Source: Branchinecta lynchi (taxonomy: Eukaryota > Arthropoda > Branchiopoda > Anostraca > Branchinectidae). From it: a stretch of DNA of 64,000 bases. The notes beneath the pieces are model-generated. The model saw only the letters and a list, made by a program, of their open reading frames with translations. It had not been told where the DNA came from and searched no databases. The DNA lies in contig JAKZAP010000087.1 of assembly GCA_023053575.1 (NCBI GenBank), forward strand, positions 124,001 to 188,000, written 5' to 3'. The translations under genes and the position numbers were made by a program. Positions 1 to 12,039 of this stretch are shown here, in pieces. How positions within the stretch are numbered: the first letter of the stretch is position 1; every line of letters begins with the position of its first letter.

Positions 1-36
1 TTAAGTCCGGACAGGATCCGATAAATCTGAGGGGGA

Positions 37-610
37 GCCGGAAATCGTGTGAGACTCAGCAATCGGGATGAAACTTGGTGGGAAGCACTAGCACAAGCTC
101 TAGATAAATAACTGACAGGCCTGGACCGGATTCGGACACTGTGGGCGGAGCTGAATTCCGGCAACCCGTAGTTGATGTACTTCCAGGTGGGCTAGGACGA
201 TAAAACTTGGAAACAGTCACTTGCCCGATCCTACCGTCGTGGGGGGGGGGAGACAGCGGAATCCGGAAATTAGTGTCATGCATAACTTGCGATCGGGTTA
301 TCGGATCTTAATGAAACTTGACATCTTGAAAGAACTCATGTTTCAGATGTCCCGTTTCAACCGGACCGGATCCAATGAACTGGGGTGGGTGGAGGGAAGA
401 ACCGGAAATCTTGTGATACGCAGAGGGTGGAGCGGGAGCGATCAGGATGAAACTTGATGGGAAGTACAGGCACAAGTCCTAGGTGCATCAGTGACAGAAT
501 CGGACCGGATTCGGGTACCAAGGGTGGGATGTAGGGGGGTGTCCGGAATTCCGGTGATCGTGAGCTAAGGTACTCCCAGAAGTGATATGACGATAAAACT
601 TTGCTCGAGC
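37..610. repeat. Diverged tandem duplication, period about 378 bp
   Basis: The stretch with GGATGAAACTTGGTGGGAAG near 67 returns as GGATGAAACTTGATGGGAAG near 445. The flanking blocks (CCGGAAATC, GGACCGGATTCGG, ACGATAAAACTT) keep the same order in both copies. A shorter partial copy lies at 253-330. The copies are clearly diverged, so the duplication is old. No coding capacity is convincing. Confidence 0.7.
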
Positions 611-639
611 ATTAGAAACTTGACATCATTGGATTAGAC

Positions 640-1597
640 ATCGTCACCTTCTCCGATCCGACCATTCCTTAAAGGACTCATCTTAACCGCAAAATACAAA
701 AAGTACTTTTAAGCAAAATTTACTTCCTCACGATCGCCATGAGTACATGAACCTTTTTGCCTCAAGGGGTTTGCTTTGAAATTAATTTTTAGCACCGTTA
801 AAGTTTGCATCTTAACCGAAAAGTGAAAAAAAAAGAACTTTTGACCATCACTCCATCCTCTGACCCAGCCTTGCTGGTTTTTGTTTTCCTTTGCTTTCTG
901 TCTCCTATTTTTATATTTAAAGTGAAACCATAGGTTGAATTTTCAACCCCCTTCAATTTTTTTGTTGCGAGTTTTTCTTACAGCATATGCTTGCATGTGC
1001 CATATGAGCTTACAGCTCTTGTTTCATTTGTCACCAATTTTTGTAATCTTTTTCGTGCAAATTCTTTGTCGTTATATGCAGTCATGTCTACCTTCAAAGA
1101 GAGGACGATATGAAGTCATTCAACCTCCAGAGGAATTGAACACCCGCTCTTTACTGACCACTCAGGAAGAAGAACGGAGAAGCGAGAATCGACGGAGCAA
1201 CTTCTCGATTCTTCAGAATCGCGAAGATTTCCATGTTTTCTGCTCTGACAAAAACGCGAAAAAAGTAGAATTCGCTTCATTTCAATAGTCATAAAACGTG
1301 AAATAAGAAGACTGATTAAAAAAAAAATAAAAAAATATTGACACTTCCTTCTCCGTGCATCGCATCACCACCGAACACAGTGTCAACCGGTAGATATTTG
1401 TTGGTTTACCTCAGAATACTTGCGGCTCCTCTTTTTACTTCCTTATTATTTGTGACAAAATATCCTCAAGCAAACAATTAAAAGATTTTTTTTTTAGTAG
1501 TACTTTTAGCAGCTACAGTCAATTCCATATTCCCCGTAGTTCTTTCCCAACTCGCGTTTCTCTCTTCGTCTTCGTTGTCCTCTTTTTCGTCGACGTC
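640..1597. other. AT-rich stretch, no gene recognised
   Basis: There is a 117-codon open frame at 935-1288 on the plus strand, with a hydrophobic N-terminal half and a charged C-terminal half. It matches no family I know and has no second copy in the window to test it. I see no promoter, RNA gene or repeat structure here. Confidence 0.4.
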
Positions 1598-2316
1598 GAG
1601 TAGATTGACCTGCACATTAAGAGAAGTCAGTACTTCCTACCTCAAATAACTACATTATTCCTATATTATTATTTTTTAGATCAGTTTCAATGGTTTACAG
1701 TCTCCTTGTAGTTTATACAGCCAGAGGTTCTCTTTGTTACACAATCAAACAATTACGGATGTTATTCTACTATTCTTCCATTAACCTATGGTAAGTAGCC
1801 TATTATTCGTCCTTTTTGCCGATAAGATGGTCCTTTTTGCCGATAAAATGATCTTAAACTAAGGTAAGTAACCTACAGCTGAAAATATCCATTTCTGATT
1901 CAGTAGTTGCTTTTACGAATGCAATAACAACTTTTGAAAATCAATTAGAGTCCCAAGCTTTCTCTCACAATCTAAGATATTTTTTTGTTTTACCCATTTT
2001 TATTATCAATGCAGATTGGAGTTTCAGGACGTAGCACTTATTACATTAACTTTTCCTGTTCTATTGCTTCCAACAGCTATAGCATTAGGAATCCTCTTCT
2101 GGTAGATTACACCAGTCCGCCATGAGAAAACAGTACCGTAATATGCATGTCCTGAAATCTACATTATACATTTATTATTTGAACAGACATTCAAACAAGT
2201 ATTCAATCACATCATTCCAACAAGCAACAGACGTCCCAGTCACAACATCCGTAACAGTCAATCTTTTACTACAGCCTACCATTCGTCAATATTTTTTCTA
2301 GACCTATATTCCCTGT
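1598..2316 (+). repeat. Dispersed repeat, copy 1 of an inverted pair
   Basis: The segment matches the reverse complement of 18966-19640 over about 700 bp with moderate divergence (for example TTATACAGCCAGAGGTTCT in both). Within it, 1680-1790 and the stretch from 2015 look exon-like: pyrimidine tracts ending in AG at 1678-1679 and 2013-2014, and GTAAGT at 1791. The open frames between them have a hydrophobic composition. Copy 2 has lost the first donor, the second acceptor and the open frame, so I treat this as a transposon or pseudogene fragment, not a gene. Copy 1 also has a 21-bp tandem duplication at about 1810-1851. Confidence 0.65.
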
Positions 2317-2389
2317 TTATTACGTGTTAGAAAACTTGGAACTCATTCTAACCTTCGGTACATTAATTTGTTGGTTAGCCAGAGTTCAC

Positions 2390-2550
2390 TACACTGTAAA
2401 AAAAAATCTTACATATTTGCTACTGGGATTACTCTTGTCTTTATTGAGATAACATTATCCCTAATTAGGATTAATTTTATCACGATAGAGATAAGATTAA
2501 TCCCAGTAGCAAATACTGCATCCCTATTCGGAGAAACTTTTTACAGTGTA
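2390..2550. mobile_element. MITE, 161 bp, palindromic, TA-flanked
   Basis: The ends TACACTGTAAAAA and TTTTTACAGTGTA are perfect 13-bp inverted repeats. Inside, TTTGCTACTGGGATTA pairs with TAATCCCAGTAGCAAA. The outermost TA on both sides fits a Tc1/mariner-type TA target duplication. There is no coding capacity. A second copy of the family lies at 15806-15973. Confidence 0.75.
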
Positions 2551-3129
2551 CTCACCAAGAACTATTGCTCATCAATGGACATTCTCTTTCATCTCAAATA
2601 TCGTATTGTACTCCTTGAGCCCCAGCTGACTGGGAATCATGTATTCAAGCAATGCATAAACCAAGAACAAATAATCAGATAGAAACTCCGTCTCTCGTGT
2701 CTCTGCAACATGACCATGCGGAGTCGAGTATTTCCCCTATTTTTTCTGGTGCGAGCGGCGGTTACTAGTCTCGCGGCCCATCACGTTTCTTACCCCTACA
2801 ATACCTATATCGCTGTGTGTCCGTGTAGAAGAAAAGTAGAAGTCAAAGCTGACTGGTTCTCTTGACGCGCTCCAGAGCGGGTCAGCACGCGGAGTACGCC
2901 TCTTGCATTTTCTTACTCTGCGATGAGCAAAGGCGAAGCTAGAGTAGACGGGTTCAGTAAATACCTTTTTGTCAGCTCATTTTTATCGGGTAATTCATAG
3001 TCGTTGGATGGTGCCAAGAGGTCCTATCTGATTATTTGTTCTTGATTAAAACGGATGCGTCAGCTAGGACGCTCTGGCAGCGGTATTTCGGCCCCTCCCT
3101 GGCAATGTCTCTTGTTATAAAATGCGACA
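2551..3129. other. Intergenic, no gene recognised
   Basis: About 580 bp without a convincing ORF, repeat or RNA gene. It separates the MITE from the 113/120-bp tandem repeat. Confidence 0.4.
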
Positions 3130-3715
3130 AATCAACGGATTAAAGTATAAAAATTATCTGTTTCTACGATCTATAGAACAGCTACAATAAACAACGGGAA
3201 CCAAGAGTCTCTTGGTTTTCGACTTATTGTAGCTCTACCTAAATTCGATAGATCCAACGGATTCAAGTCTAACAATTCTGTTTCTACTATCTATAGAACA
3301 GCTACAATAAACAACGGGAACCAAGAGGTTTTCGACTTATTGTAGCTCTACCTAAATTCGATAGATCCAACGGATTCAAGTCTAACAATTCTGTTTCTAC
3401 GATCTATAGAACAGCTACAATAAACAACGGGAACCAAGAGGTTTTCGACTTATTGTAGCTCTACCTAAATTCGATAGATCCAACGGATTCAAGTCTAACA
3501 ATTCTGTTTCTACGATCTATAGAACAGCTACAATAAACAACGGGAACCAAGAGTCTCTTGGTTTTCGACTTATTGTAGCTCTACCTAAATTCGATAGATC
3601 CAACGGATTCAAGTCTAACAATTCTGTTTCTACGATCTATAGAACAGCTACAATAAACAACGGGAACCAAGAGGTTTTCGACTTATTGTAGCGCTACCTA
3701 AATTCGATAGATCGC
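3130..3715. repeat. Five-copy 113/120-bp tandem repeat, each unit a hairpin
   Basis: Units start near 3130, 3251, 3364, 3477 and 3597. Units two, three and five are about 113 bp; the first and fourth are about 120-121 bp because they carry an extra TCTCTTG, which makes the palindrome CCAAGAGTCTCTTGG. Every unit contains AGCTACAATAA and TTATTGTAGCT as inverted arms, with GATCTAT/ATAGATC outside them. Copies are nearly identical (the last unit has GCGCTACC for GCTCTACC), so amplification or homogenisation is recent. Confidence 0.9.
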
Positions 3716-4139
3716 CATGTGAAACCCCACAGAAACCAGACTTCACCAGGTTCTATCAGTCCTCTGCTGTTTTCTCATCATTTCTCAGACGCTGCTAGAT
3801 TTTAATAGTACTGCCATGGAGCAATTTGGTACTCTCTTACTCTTTCGCGAATCAGAATCTTTTATAGACCTTAAATCTTCTGAGGTATTTGTATGGATAA
3901 GCATAACAAGTTTTTGCTCCATGGCAATTTTCATTGCTAAATCTGTCTACTTACCTTTACTGAAATTCATCATTTCTGATTCCAGACACCATGACGGTAG
4001 CTTACAGTCGTTGTTTGTCCTTATGATGTTTCCTGAAAGAAAATACTGATTATAGGCCTAGTATAACCTTTTCCTGGGTATGTCACGCGTAACTCAGTTA
4101 TACTATGACTTTGCTTCAATCTTCTTAGACGTTACAACG
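3716..4139. other. Intergenic, no gene recognised
   Basis: There is a 77-codon open frame at 3816-4049 with no recognisable motif. Nothing else is visible. Confidence 0.35.
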
Positions 4140-4990
4140 ATATAGTTTATTATATCCGGCACCGCCGTTCCTCATCCAGATAACAAACCGGGTTGATAAT
4201 AAATCGATTGCCACTAAAAAAAAAGACTTAACTTAAGAAGATCAAAACGTCTCCTGGTAGATAACAAATCCCTTTCCACCCACACGACTTTAATTAAGAA
4301 CCTTGGGTTCGCCGATCCGCCTCCAGTTCGAGAATAAATCAATTGCCACTAACCTGAACTGAAATTAAGAATATCAGCGCCCCAAATTCGCTAAGAGTAT
4401 ATACAAATCGTTGGCCACTAACATGATGGAAATTAAGAACCCCGGCGTTGCCTACAAGGATCCAGTTCGATAATAAATCCATTGCCACTACCATTCATTT
4501 AAATTAAGAATATTGGCGTCGCCCATCCACAGCCAGTATAGGACGAACTGTTATTCACTAACATAACTTAAATAAAGAACCCCAGACTCGCAGAACTTTC
4601 TGTTAGATAATAGATTGATTGCCACTAAAGAAAGTAACTTCAAGATTATCATCGCCACAAAACCGCATCCAGGTAAATCGCTGGCTACCAACGCGGCATA
4701 AATTAAGACAGGCATCGCAAAATCATTTCCAGTTCAATAGTAAATCGATTGACACTGTGGATTTAAATTGAGAATATCAGCACCGCAAGTGCGCAACCAC
4801 TACCGAACCAATCGCCGGCCACTAAAATGACGAAAATTAAGAACTCCGGCTTCGGCCAAACGCATCCAGTTCGATAATTAATTGATTTCCACTAACATGG
4901 TTTTAAAACTAAGAACTTCATCGTCGCCAATGCGCACCCAGTATTTTTCAAATCGCTAGCCACTAACAAGGCTTAAATTAAAGTTCCAAT
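4140..4990. repeat. Diverged ~67-bp tandem repeat, about 12 copies
   Basis: The block AATCGATTGCCACTAAC, then AAATTAAGAAC, then GCATCCAGTTCGAT, recurs at intervals of about 60-80 bp (AATTAAGAA near 4291, 4371, 4431, 4502, 4703, 4836). Units are strongly diverged. Single related fragments lie at about 8637-8665 and 18935-18955, so the unit is also dispersed. Confidence 0.8.
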
Positions 4991-5078
4991 GGGCTGATCA
5001 AACAATCATGATGTCACATTACCACCCCCTACAATACAATGGTAAATCAGAAATCAGCAGATTCCTAGACAACCTATT

Positions 5079-8000
5079 TACCAGCTTGAAGTTTTCGCCC
5101 ACCGCCCGACCACCCAAAAACACCCAACACCAAATTATGGGGCGTTGGGCGGTAATGGGTGGCAGTGCTTAAAATGCCAAAGAACTTTTTTTTTTAAATG
5201 TCCACCAAATCAACACCCACAGTGAAATTTTTGAAAAGTCAAATGACCTAATAAAGTCTGGTTCTGGTTGTTGGGCGGTAGTATCTGAAACGCCCAGAAA
5301 AAAAGTGGAGAAGCTCCCATTAAATCACCGCCCACATTAAAATTCACGAGAATTCAAATGACCTGACTATCTCCGGGCTTTGGGTGGTAAGAGCGACTGA
5401 GTTTGAACTGCCCAAGTTAAGAATTGAAAACATCCACCAAATCACCAACCACTTTATAATTTCCGAAAATTCAAATAAGCTAACTAAATTTGGGTGTTGG
5501 ATGGCACTCATTGATAGCCAGGCGAAAAATGGAAGAACACCCACCGAATCACCGCCCGCGATAAAATTCGCGACATTCAATTTGGCAAGAAATGGAAAAA
5601 AATCCACCAAATCTCCGCCCACATTACAGTTCGCAAAATTTCCAATATCTATTTGTGTAAGGGCTTTCTGCGGTAAGCCTGTCTGTGCTTAAAACTCCCA
5701 GGCAAAAAATGGCAAAATGTACCCATTATCAAACGTTATAATTAACATCCCCGTTAGTCACCGCCCACTTTACAATTTTGGATTAGCCAAGTATGTACGG
5801 GCGCTGGGCGGTACCAGCTCAGTACTCATTCGGCTTTTCGCAAATTTTAGAGTGGGCGATGACTTGGTGGAGGTTTCATTATCTCTTGCCTGAGCGGTTT
5901 AAGCACAGTTGCCCTTACCAACCAACGCCAGAACATCGTTGGCTCATTTGAATTTTTTGCCAAATCCAACGTGGGCGGTGACTAAGGGGGATGTTAATTA
6001 TAATGTTTAATTAATGGGGACATTTTGCCATTTTTTTGCCTGGGAGTTTAAGCACAGACAGGCTTACCGCACAAAGCCTCTACACATGGATATTCAAAAT
6101 TTTGCAAACTGTAACGTGGGGGGGGGGGGGGATTTGGTGGGTTTTTTTTCCCATTTCTCGCCAAATCGAAGGTCACAAATTGTATCGCAGGCGGTGATTT
6201 GGTGGGTGTGTTCCTCTTTTCGAGAACTTGAACGTGGTCAGTGATTCTGTGGACTTTCACCATGTCTTGCCTGGTCGATTTAAGCACTGTTGCCAACCAA
6301 CGCCTGGACATCGCTAGCTCATTTGAATTTTTGCCAAACTTAACGTGGGCGCTGATTCGGTGAACATTTATTCATTTTTCGCCTGGGCGTTTAAGCACTG
6401 CCACGCTTACCGCCCCACGCTTGGACACATTTACCCCATTTGACTTTTCGTGAATCTGAATGTGCGCGATTATTTGAAGGGCGTTTCTCGGTTTTATGTT
6501 TGAGCGTTTCAGGAACTGCCGCCCTTACCCTACGACTGTAAGGTGGGCGGTGATTTGGTGGATATTGTTCACTTCTAACCTGTGCACTTTAAGCACTGTC
6601 GCCCTTACTACCCAACACCTGGACAAAATCAGCTCATCTGAATTTCGTGAATTTTTACGTGGGCGGTGGTTTGGTGGGCGTTTCTCCATTTTTAGCCTTG
6701 GCGTTACAAATACTGCCGCCTTTACCGCCCAATGCCCAGACTTTATTAGGTCATTCGACTTTTCACAAATTTTAATGAGGGTGTTGATTTGGTGGACATT
6801 TCTAAAAAGAGTTCTTTGGCCATCCGAAGGTCATCCAGTCATCCGAATTTTCGTGAATTTTAATGTGGGCGGTGATTTAATGGGAGATTCTCCACTTTTT
6901 GACTGGGCGTTTCAGGTACTGCTGCCCTTACCTCCCAACGCCCAGAAATAGTTGACTCATTCGACTTTTCGCGAATTTTAACGTGAGTGGTGATTTGATG
7001 GAGGTTTCATCATGTCTTGCCTGAGCGGTTTAAGCACTGTCACCCTTACCAACCAAAGCCTGGACATCGTCGGCTCATTCGAATTTTCGTGAATTTTTAT
7101 GTGGGTGGTGGTCTGGTGGGCGTTTTCCATTTTTAGCCTGGGCGTTACAAGCACTGCCGCCCTTACCGCCCAATGCCCAGACTATATTAGGACATTTGAC
7201 TTTTCACAAATTTTAATGTGGGTGTTGATTTGGTGGACATTTCTAAAAAAAAAGATCTTTGGCCACCCGAAGGTCATCCGAGTTTTCGTGAATATTAATG
7301 TGGGCGGTGATTTAATGGGAGATTCTCCACTTTTTGACTGGGCGTTTCAGGTACTGCCGCCTTCACCGCCCAGAAATTGTTGACTCATTCGACTTTTCGC
7401 GAATTTTAATGTGAGCGGTGATTTGGTGGAGGTTTCATCATGTCTTGCCTGAGCGGTTTAAGCACTGTCACCCTTACCAACCAATGCCTGGACATTGTTG
7501 GCTCATTCGAATTTTCGCCAAATTCAAAGTGTGCGGTGATTTAATGGGCGTTTCTCCTTTTTAGCGTGGGCGTTTCAAGCACTGCCGCCCTTACCGCCCA
7601 GCGCCCGTACATACTTAGCTAACCCAAAATTTCCAGAGTTGTAATGCGGTCAGTCATTTGGCGGACATTCACCATGTCTTGCCTGGGCGTTTAAGCACTG
7701 CTACGCTTACCGCCCCACACTTTGACATATTTACCTCATTTGACTTTTCTTGAATCTGATCGTGTGTGCTAATTTGATGGGCGTTTCTCCGTTTTTTGCT
7801 TGAGCGTTTCAGGAACTGCCTCCCTTACCACCCAGCACCCGTACATACTTAGCAAATCCAAAATTTCGCAGACTGTAAGGTGTGCGGTGATTTGGTGGGT
7901 ATTGTCCACTACTAACCTGAGTTTAAGCACTGTCGCCCTAACAACCGAATGCCTGGACAAAATGAGCTCATCTGAATTTTCGTGAATTTTAATGTGGGCG

Positions 8001-8243
8001 GTGATTTGGTGGGCGTTTCTCCATTTTTAGCCTGGGCGTTACAAGAACTGCCGCCCAATGCCCAGACTTTGTGAGGTCATTGGACTTTTCACAGATTTTA
8101 ATGTGAGTGTGAATTTGGTGGACATTTCTAAAAAAAATTCTTTGCCATTTTAAGCACTGCCACAGATTACTGCCAAATGCCCTATAATTTGGTATTCAAC
8201 CTTTTCGGGTGGTTGGGCGGTGGGCGAAAACTTCAAGCTGGTA
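5079..8243. mobile_element. Foldback-like element, 3.2 kb, arms built of tandem repeats
   Basis: The left end TACCAGCTTGAAGTTTTCGC and the right end GCGAAAACTTCAAGCTGGTA are exact inverted repeats. The similarity continues inward for well over 150 bp at roughly 85% identity by eye. Both arms consist of a ~140-bp unit (GGGCGGTGATTTGGTGG, then GCCTGGGCGTTTAAGCACTG, then CTTACCGCCCA). The unit is in reverse orientation at 5079-5790 and in forward orientation from about 5960 to the right end. The arm around 5640-5790 pairs with 5960-6100, leaving a ~170-bp centre. This is the architecture of foldback (FB, Galileo) elements. There is no transposase ORF, and a target duplication is not clear. ORFs up to 151 codons here are repeat shadows. 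Confidence 0.75.
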
Positions 8244-10839
8244 CTTATTTTCGCTAATATGTCGTTACGGTGTTTTTTGATGACTGCCATACTCGAATTT
8301 ACTAGCTTCGACAAATATAAGCAGAGTTTATTTTTCTTATCCGTTTGTTGTTATTATATACTCTGGATTATTTGTACTGTGAACAAATAATCATATTAAC
8401 AATGTAAAGTGAGAATTCCTTGTAAGCTCTGGAATCAGCTGCAAGTAAGTCGGTTATCTTTGTACATTTTAGGCAGTTTTGTAAACTTTACATACAAAAA
8501 ACAAAACTTTTCTTCGGTACTACAATCAACAGAGTTTCCTCAAATAACACTATGGCAGTCTGCCAGCCACAGAGACGGTGTATTTTAGCTGCTATGGCAG
8601 TCTCATCACTTAGCTCTGCAACCAGTATATATCGATCGCCACTAACACGGCTTAAATTAAGAACAAATACTGACCAATAAAATTACGACTTACATAATAC
8701 AAAAAATATCATACTGCTGATTTTGCTTCAAATGTTTACAGTATGTTTCCACGCCACCTATGAGGTAGTACTTTTACGCTCTTGGTTTCATGAGCTATCC
8801 CAGAGCTGCCTCCAGGAATTTGTATGGTAATTAGTTCAATTCTGCCAGAAAAAGGCAGAATAAACAAAGAATGGGACGCAGTTCCTGTGCAGTTCTTACT
8901 TTTTCGGGATGGCTACAAGCGTTTGAAATTTTCCTCTCGAGCGAAAACTGAAGTGATAAGCTGAATGTGTGAGTTCGAATCAACAAATTTTTACACAAAC
9001 AACACAACTGATCCATTGCAGTCAGTTTTAAAACAGTTTTGCTGTTTGAGAATGTGTGCTGTTACCGAGAAGTGGCAGCAGTCCTTCTTTGTCGGTACAT
9101 TGATTCGTCAGTACAAAGTAGTCGACATGAGGCCTTGAGAGCTTAAAGTAACCACCAGGCTAGCTTCCCTCAAGTCTTAAGACAAGCTCCCATAACGCTG
9201 ATTGGGCTGTGGGACAGAAAACGAAAATATACACTATGTACCCAGTATCTACAATTTATCTACCTCAATGTCAATGAGACTTCAGTATCCTTCGCCACCA
9301 TCTTTGCTTGTGGCTTTTTTAGTACCTGACGAGGACGATCAGAACCGATAACTGAGCAAATCATTTAGGGACAGATGCCAGCAGAGCCGGAAATTCCACT
9401 CTAACCGTTTTCTTCCCGATAACGCTTTGTAGGAAACAAATCCATGGAGTTACTGCAGAGATGTATGTAGAAACTTGTGGGCTTGTGGCAGAAAATTTGA
9501 TTCTGCTGAATGCGCCCCAGCATGATCTACGTGATGAAGTGTTCTTTGAGGATTGAGATGCCAAGTCTCCAGGTAATAGGACCAACCCATTCCCAATAGT
9601 TGCCTTTTTGATCGAAGTTTGAAGTTTCGTTACCTTCCAACTCAAAGGTCTCAATTTAAGTACCGTTTCTGGTCGTCTGTCACAGTTTCTTTGTCCTTCA
9701 AACCTGACAGTCAGACTTTGTGAGCTAGTAAGTCAAAAGTTTATTTGAAATTGTCGAAGAAACGTCTATCAGGAAAGGATCGCCCGAGTCGTAAAAACAC
9801 TAATTAAACAAACTGTGAACTTGGTCGGCGTTTGAAAAGGGAAATTAACTGAGCAACCAGCCAAGCAAACGTCGAACAAAACTTCTATAAAATGCAACTA
9901 ATGTTGCTGACGGTGACCTTGAAGCCATTTCTCAATAGACCAGAGGACTAAGGATGATGTGGCTACAGTAAAAACAGGAATGAAGACTAACTAGGCTAAG
10001 AACTGTTGTTTTAGATGTTTCAGATTCACTACATGATCTGTTATGCAAACCCAAGCCAGTCTACCACAAACTTGTGATTTTGGGACAGCCTGTGTCAAAC
10101 AGCATACCCAACATTTGGCATACAGTAGGAGTAGCTAACCTCAGACAAGATTTCAAATTTCCAGAGAAGTCTTTCCTTCAGAATAATTTATCTGGATTAA
10201 AGAGGAACCAACATATATTACAAACATGCTAGATTGAAGCTAATTGAGTGGTTTACATGTTGGATGAAAAAATATTACTTCAAAATTTCTAGATCAACAT
10301 ATTTTCTTTTCAAACAAGATCACTTCATTTTAACCTAACCTCGATCGACTTCGCAAAGGCCATAGCCAGAAAATCCAGTCTCGTAGCAGCTTCAAAACAA
10401 TGAAAAGGCACAGAATTTGAAAATTTTTTGACACGACTGTTGAAAATTTTGCCTATTGGCTCTCGGGACAGCATGAACATCCCATTTTAACATTTGCACA
10501 GCAACAATTGAGGTAGTGTACAAACGAGGTCAGGTACCCATCGTGTACCCTACAACAAATGCCAGATACACTATGCCAAATGCTGGATAGGCTTACTCTG
10601 GGCTTGACCTTGACAATCGATCAATAATGGTCTAAAACTCACCAGAACCATTGTACTTTAAAGGACGACTGCCAAAATAAACCTTATTTGTATATCAAAA
10701 CAAATAAATTCCATAATAAAAATCTTTACTCAAATATATAGTTTTCAGTTTCAGATCACAGCAACTGTTTCCTTGACAAAGCTTTTGTGGTAGACTGATG
10801 CAAAGAGAACAAGTTTGCAAGCAGATACATTTTATAACA
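8244..10839. other. 2.6 kb without recognisable genes
   Basis: The region is AT-rich. It includes a single stray copy of the 67-bp repeat near 8637-8665. On the plus strand, about 9361-9530 reads through as a protein-like segment interrupted by stops, which could be a decayed exon or transposon remnant. I cannot assign a family. Confidence 0.4.
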
Positions 10840-11005
10840 CTCATTAGATAGTTCCTTGGAACAATCCACTATTGCAAGCGCTGTAGCAGCTTTCGATTTT
10901 GGTTTTCACTGTATTTTGTGGAGCTCATAACTCGTGAACCAGTGCAAATATCAAGTTGAAATTTGGGACACTAGTGGGTATTGGGGTCTAGTTGTGCCTT
11001 CTGGG
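10840..11005 (+). repeat. Dispersed repeat, direct copy of 18650-18815
   Basis: GGAACAATCCACT, GGTTTTCAC, CATCAAGTTGAAA-like blocks and GGGGTCTAGTTGTGCCTT occur in the same order at both places. The copies are diverged and non-coding. Confidence 0.65.
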
Positions 11006-11034
11006 GTTCCCACCCCCCTCCCCAACCGTGTTCA

Positions 11035-11475
11035 GGGTCAATTTGGCCCAGATTGTCCAGTGAATAATGTTCATAATGTGACCAGAACGGGACATAGGAC
11101 GATGAAATTCCTTGTACATATAGATCTTAATGCTGGGAAATGGCTTTTAAAGTTGCATCTCCCCCGCCCACCTCATTCATGGACAACTGGGCCCAGATTG
11201 AGTAAAGTTTGTTACCCGTGACAGGAATCAACAGGTATTGAGGTGAAACTTATATATGTGGAGTTGAACTACCCTAGTTAATGGGCAAGTGGGCCCAAAT
11301 TGCACAAGTTTTTGACCTGTGACGGGAATCCAACTCTAAGCTGGTATACTTGAGAAAAAAGAGGTGTAAATACGCATTTGATGGGTTCCGCCCCTCCCCC
11401 CCGCTCCTCCCGTTCCTGGGCAGCTGGGCCCAGATTTCCCATGAGTTAAGTTCGTCTATGACAGGTCTTAAGTCC
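11035..11475. repeat. Diverged tandem repeat, 4 units of about 105-145 bp
   Basis: The motif GGGC-A-CTGGGCCCAGATT, followed 30-40 bp later by TGTGACAGGAAT or a close variant, recurs near 11040, 11180, 11284 and 11418. The units are strongly diverged. Confidence 0.55.
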
Positions 11476-11849
11476 GACTCTTGTATATTTGGGGAGATGT
11501 AGCAATGGGTGATGATTTTGGTGTAATAGCAGCAAATAAGACAACGCGATGTAGTTTAATCTGTAATTAACAGTTGGAAATTGGACTGTTCTGTCAGTGA
11601 TCGAAGATGTGCTGTTCTTAATGAAGACAAAGGGAAGATGTGCTGTTCTTAATGAAGACAAAGGGGGTATTTGGCTGGTACGATTTGGTTTATTGCACTT
11701 GTTATTACCTTGCTAATGGAAAAGAGGTTTAAGGGGTCGGACAGGCCGGCAGACCATTGTTGGAACTCAAGTATTCGGGCAAAATCTTCAATAATACTTT
11801 GGATTTGTTTTTTTAGGGATCCCAAAACGTAAGTGGAAGGATACCTATG

Positions 11850-11960
11850 ATATCACAAAAGTTGTCCGTCTGTTTGTCCGTCCGTCTGTTAGCACGATAA
11901 CTCTCGAAGGGGTTGAGATATTTTGATCAAACTTGGCATGAGGACTTTTTAGGTCAAGTT
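11850..11960 (+). repeat. Dispersed repeat with TCCGTCCGTCTGTTA core, copy 1
   Basis: The core GTCCGTCCGTCTGTTA, then GATAACTCTC-AAGGGGTTGAGATAT, then GATCAAACTTGG also appears, reverse-complemented, at 17586-17662. It probably belongs to a widespread repeat family. Confidence 0.65.
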
Positions 11961-12039
11961 CGAAGATGGGCTATGAAGCTCTATATTTGGGGGTGGGGGA
12001 GGGGTTTGAAATTAAGGGGAACAAACAAATATTTTTAAA

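Noticed and set aside
290..375. Protease-RT linker of pol as a dUTPase (residue positions within the pol protein)
   Set aside because: The beta-rich segment before RT lacks dUTPase motifs and is the usual linker in Ty3-type pol. Coordinates here are residues, corresponding to about 31167-31424 in the window.
935..1288. 117-codon plus-strand ORF
   Set aside because: It looks slightly protein-like, but no family, splice context or second copy supports it.
5344..7985. Several 60-151-codon ORFs
   Set aside because: They lie within the ~140-bp repeat arms of the foldback-like element and repeat the same residues; no independent support.
8940..8965. Possible tRNA T-arm (GAGTTCGAATC)
   Set aside because: No matching acceptor stem, anticodon arm or D-arm is found around it.
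9361..9654. 97-codon minus-strand ORF
   Set aside because: The opposite strand reads more protein-like but has stops. At best it is a decayed remnant and no family can be named.
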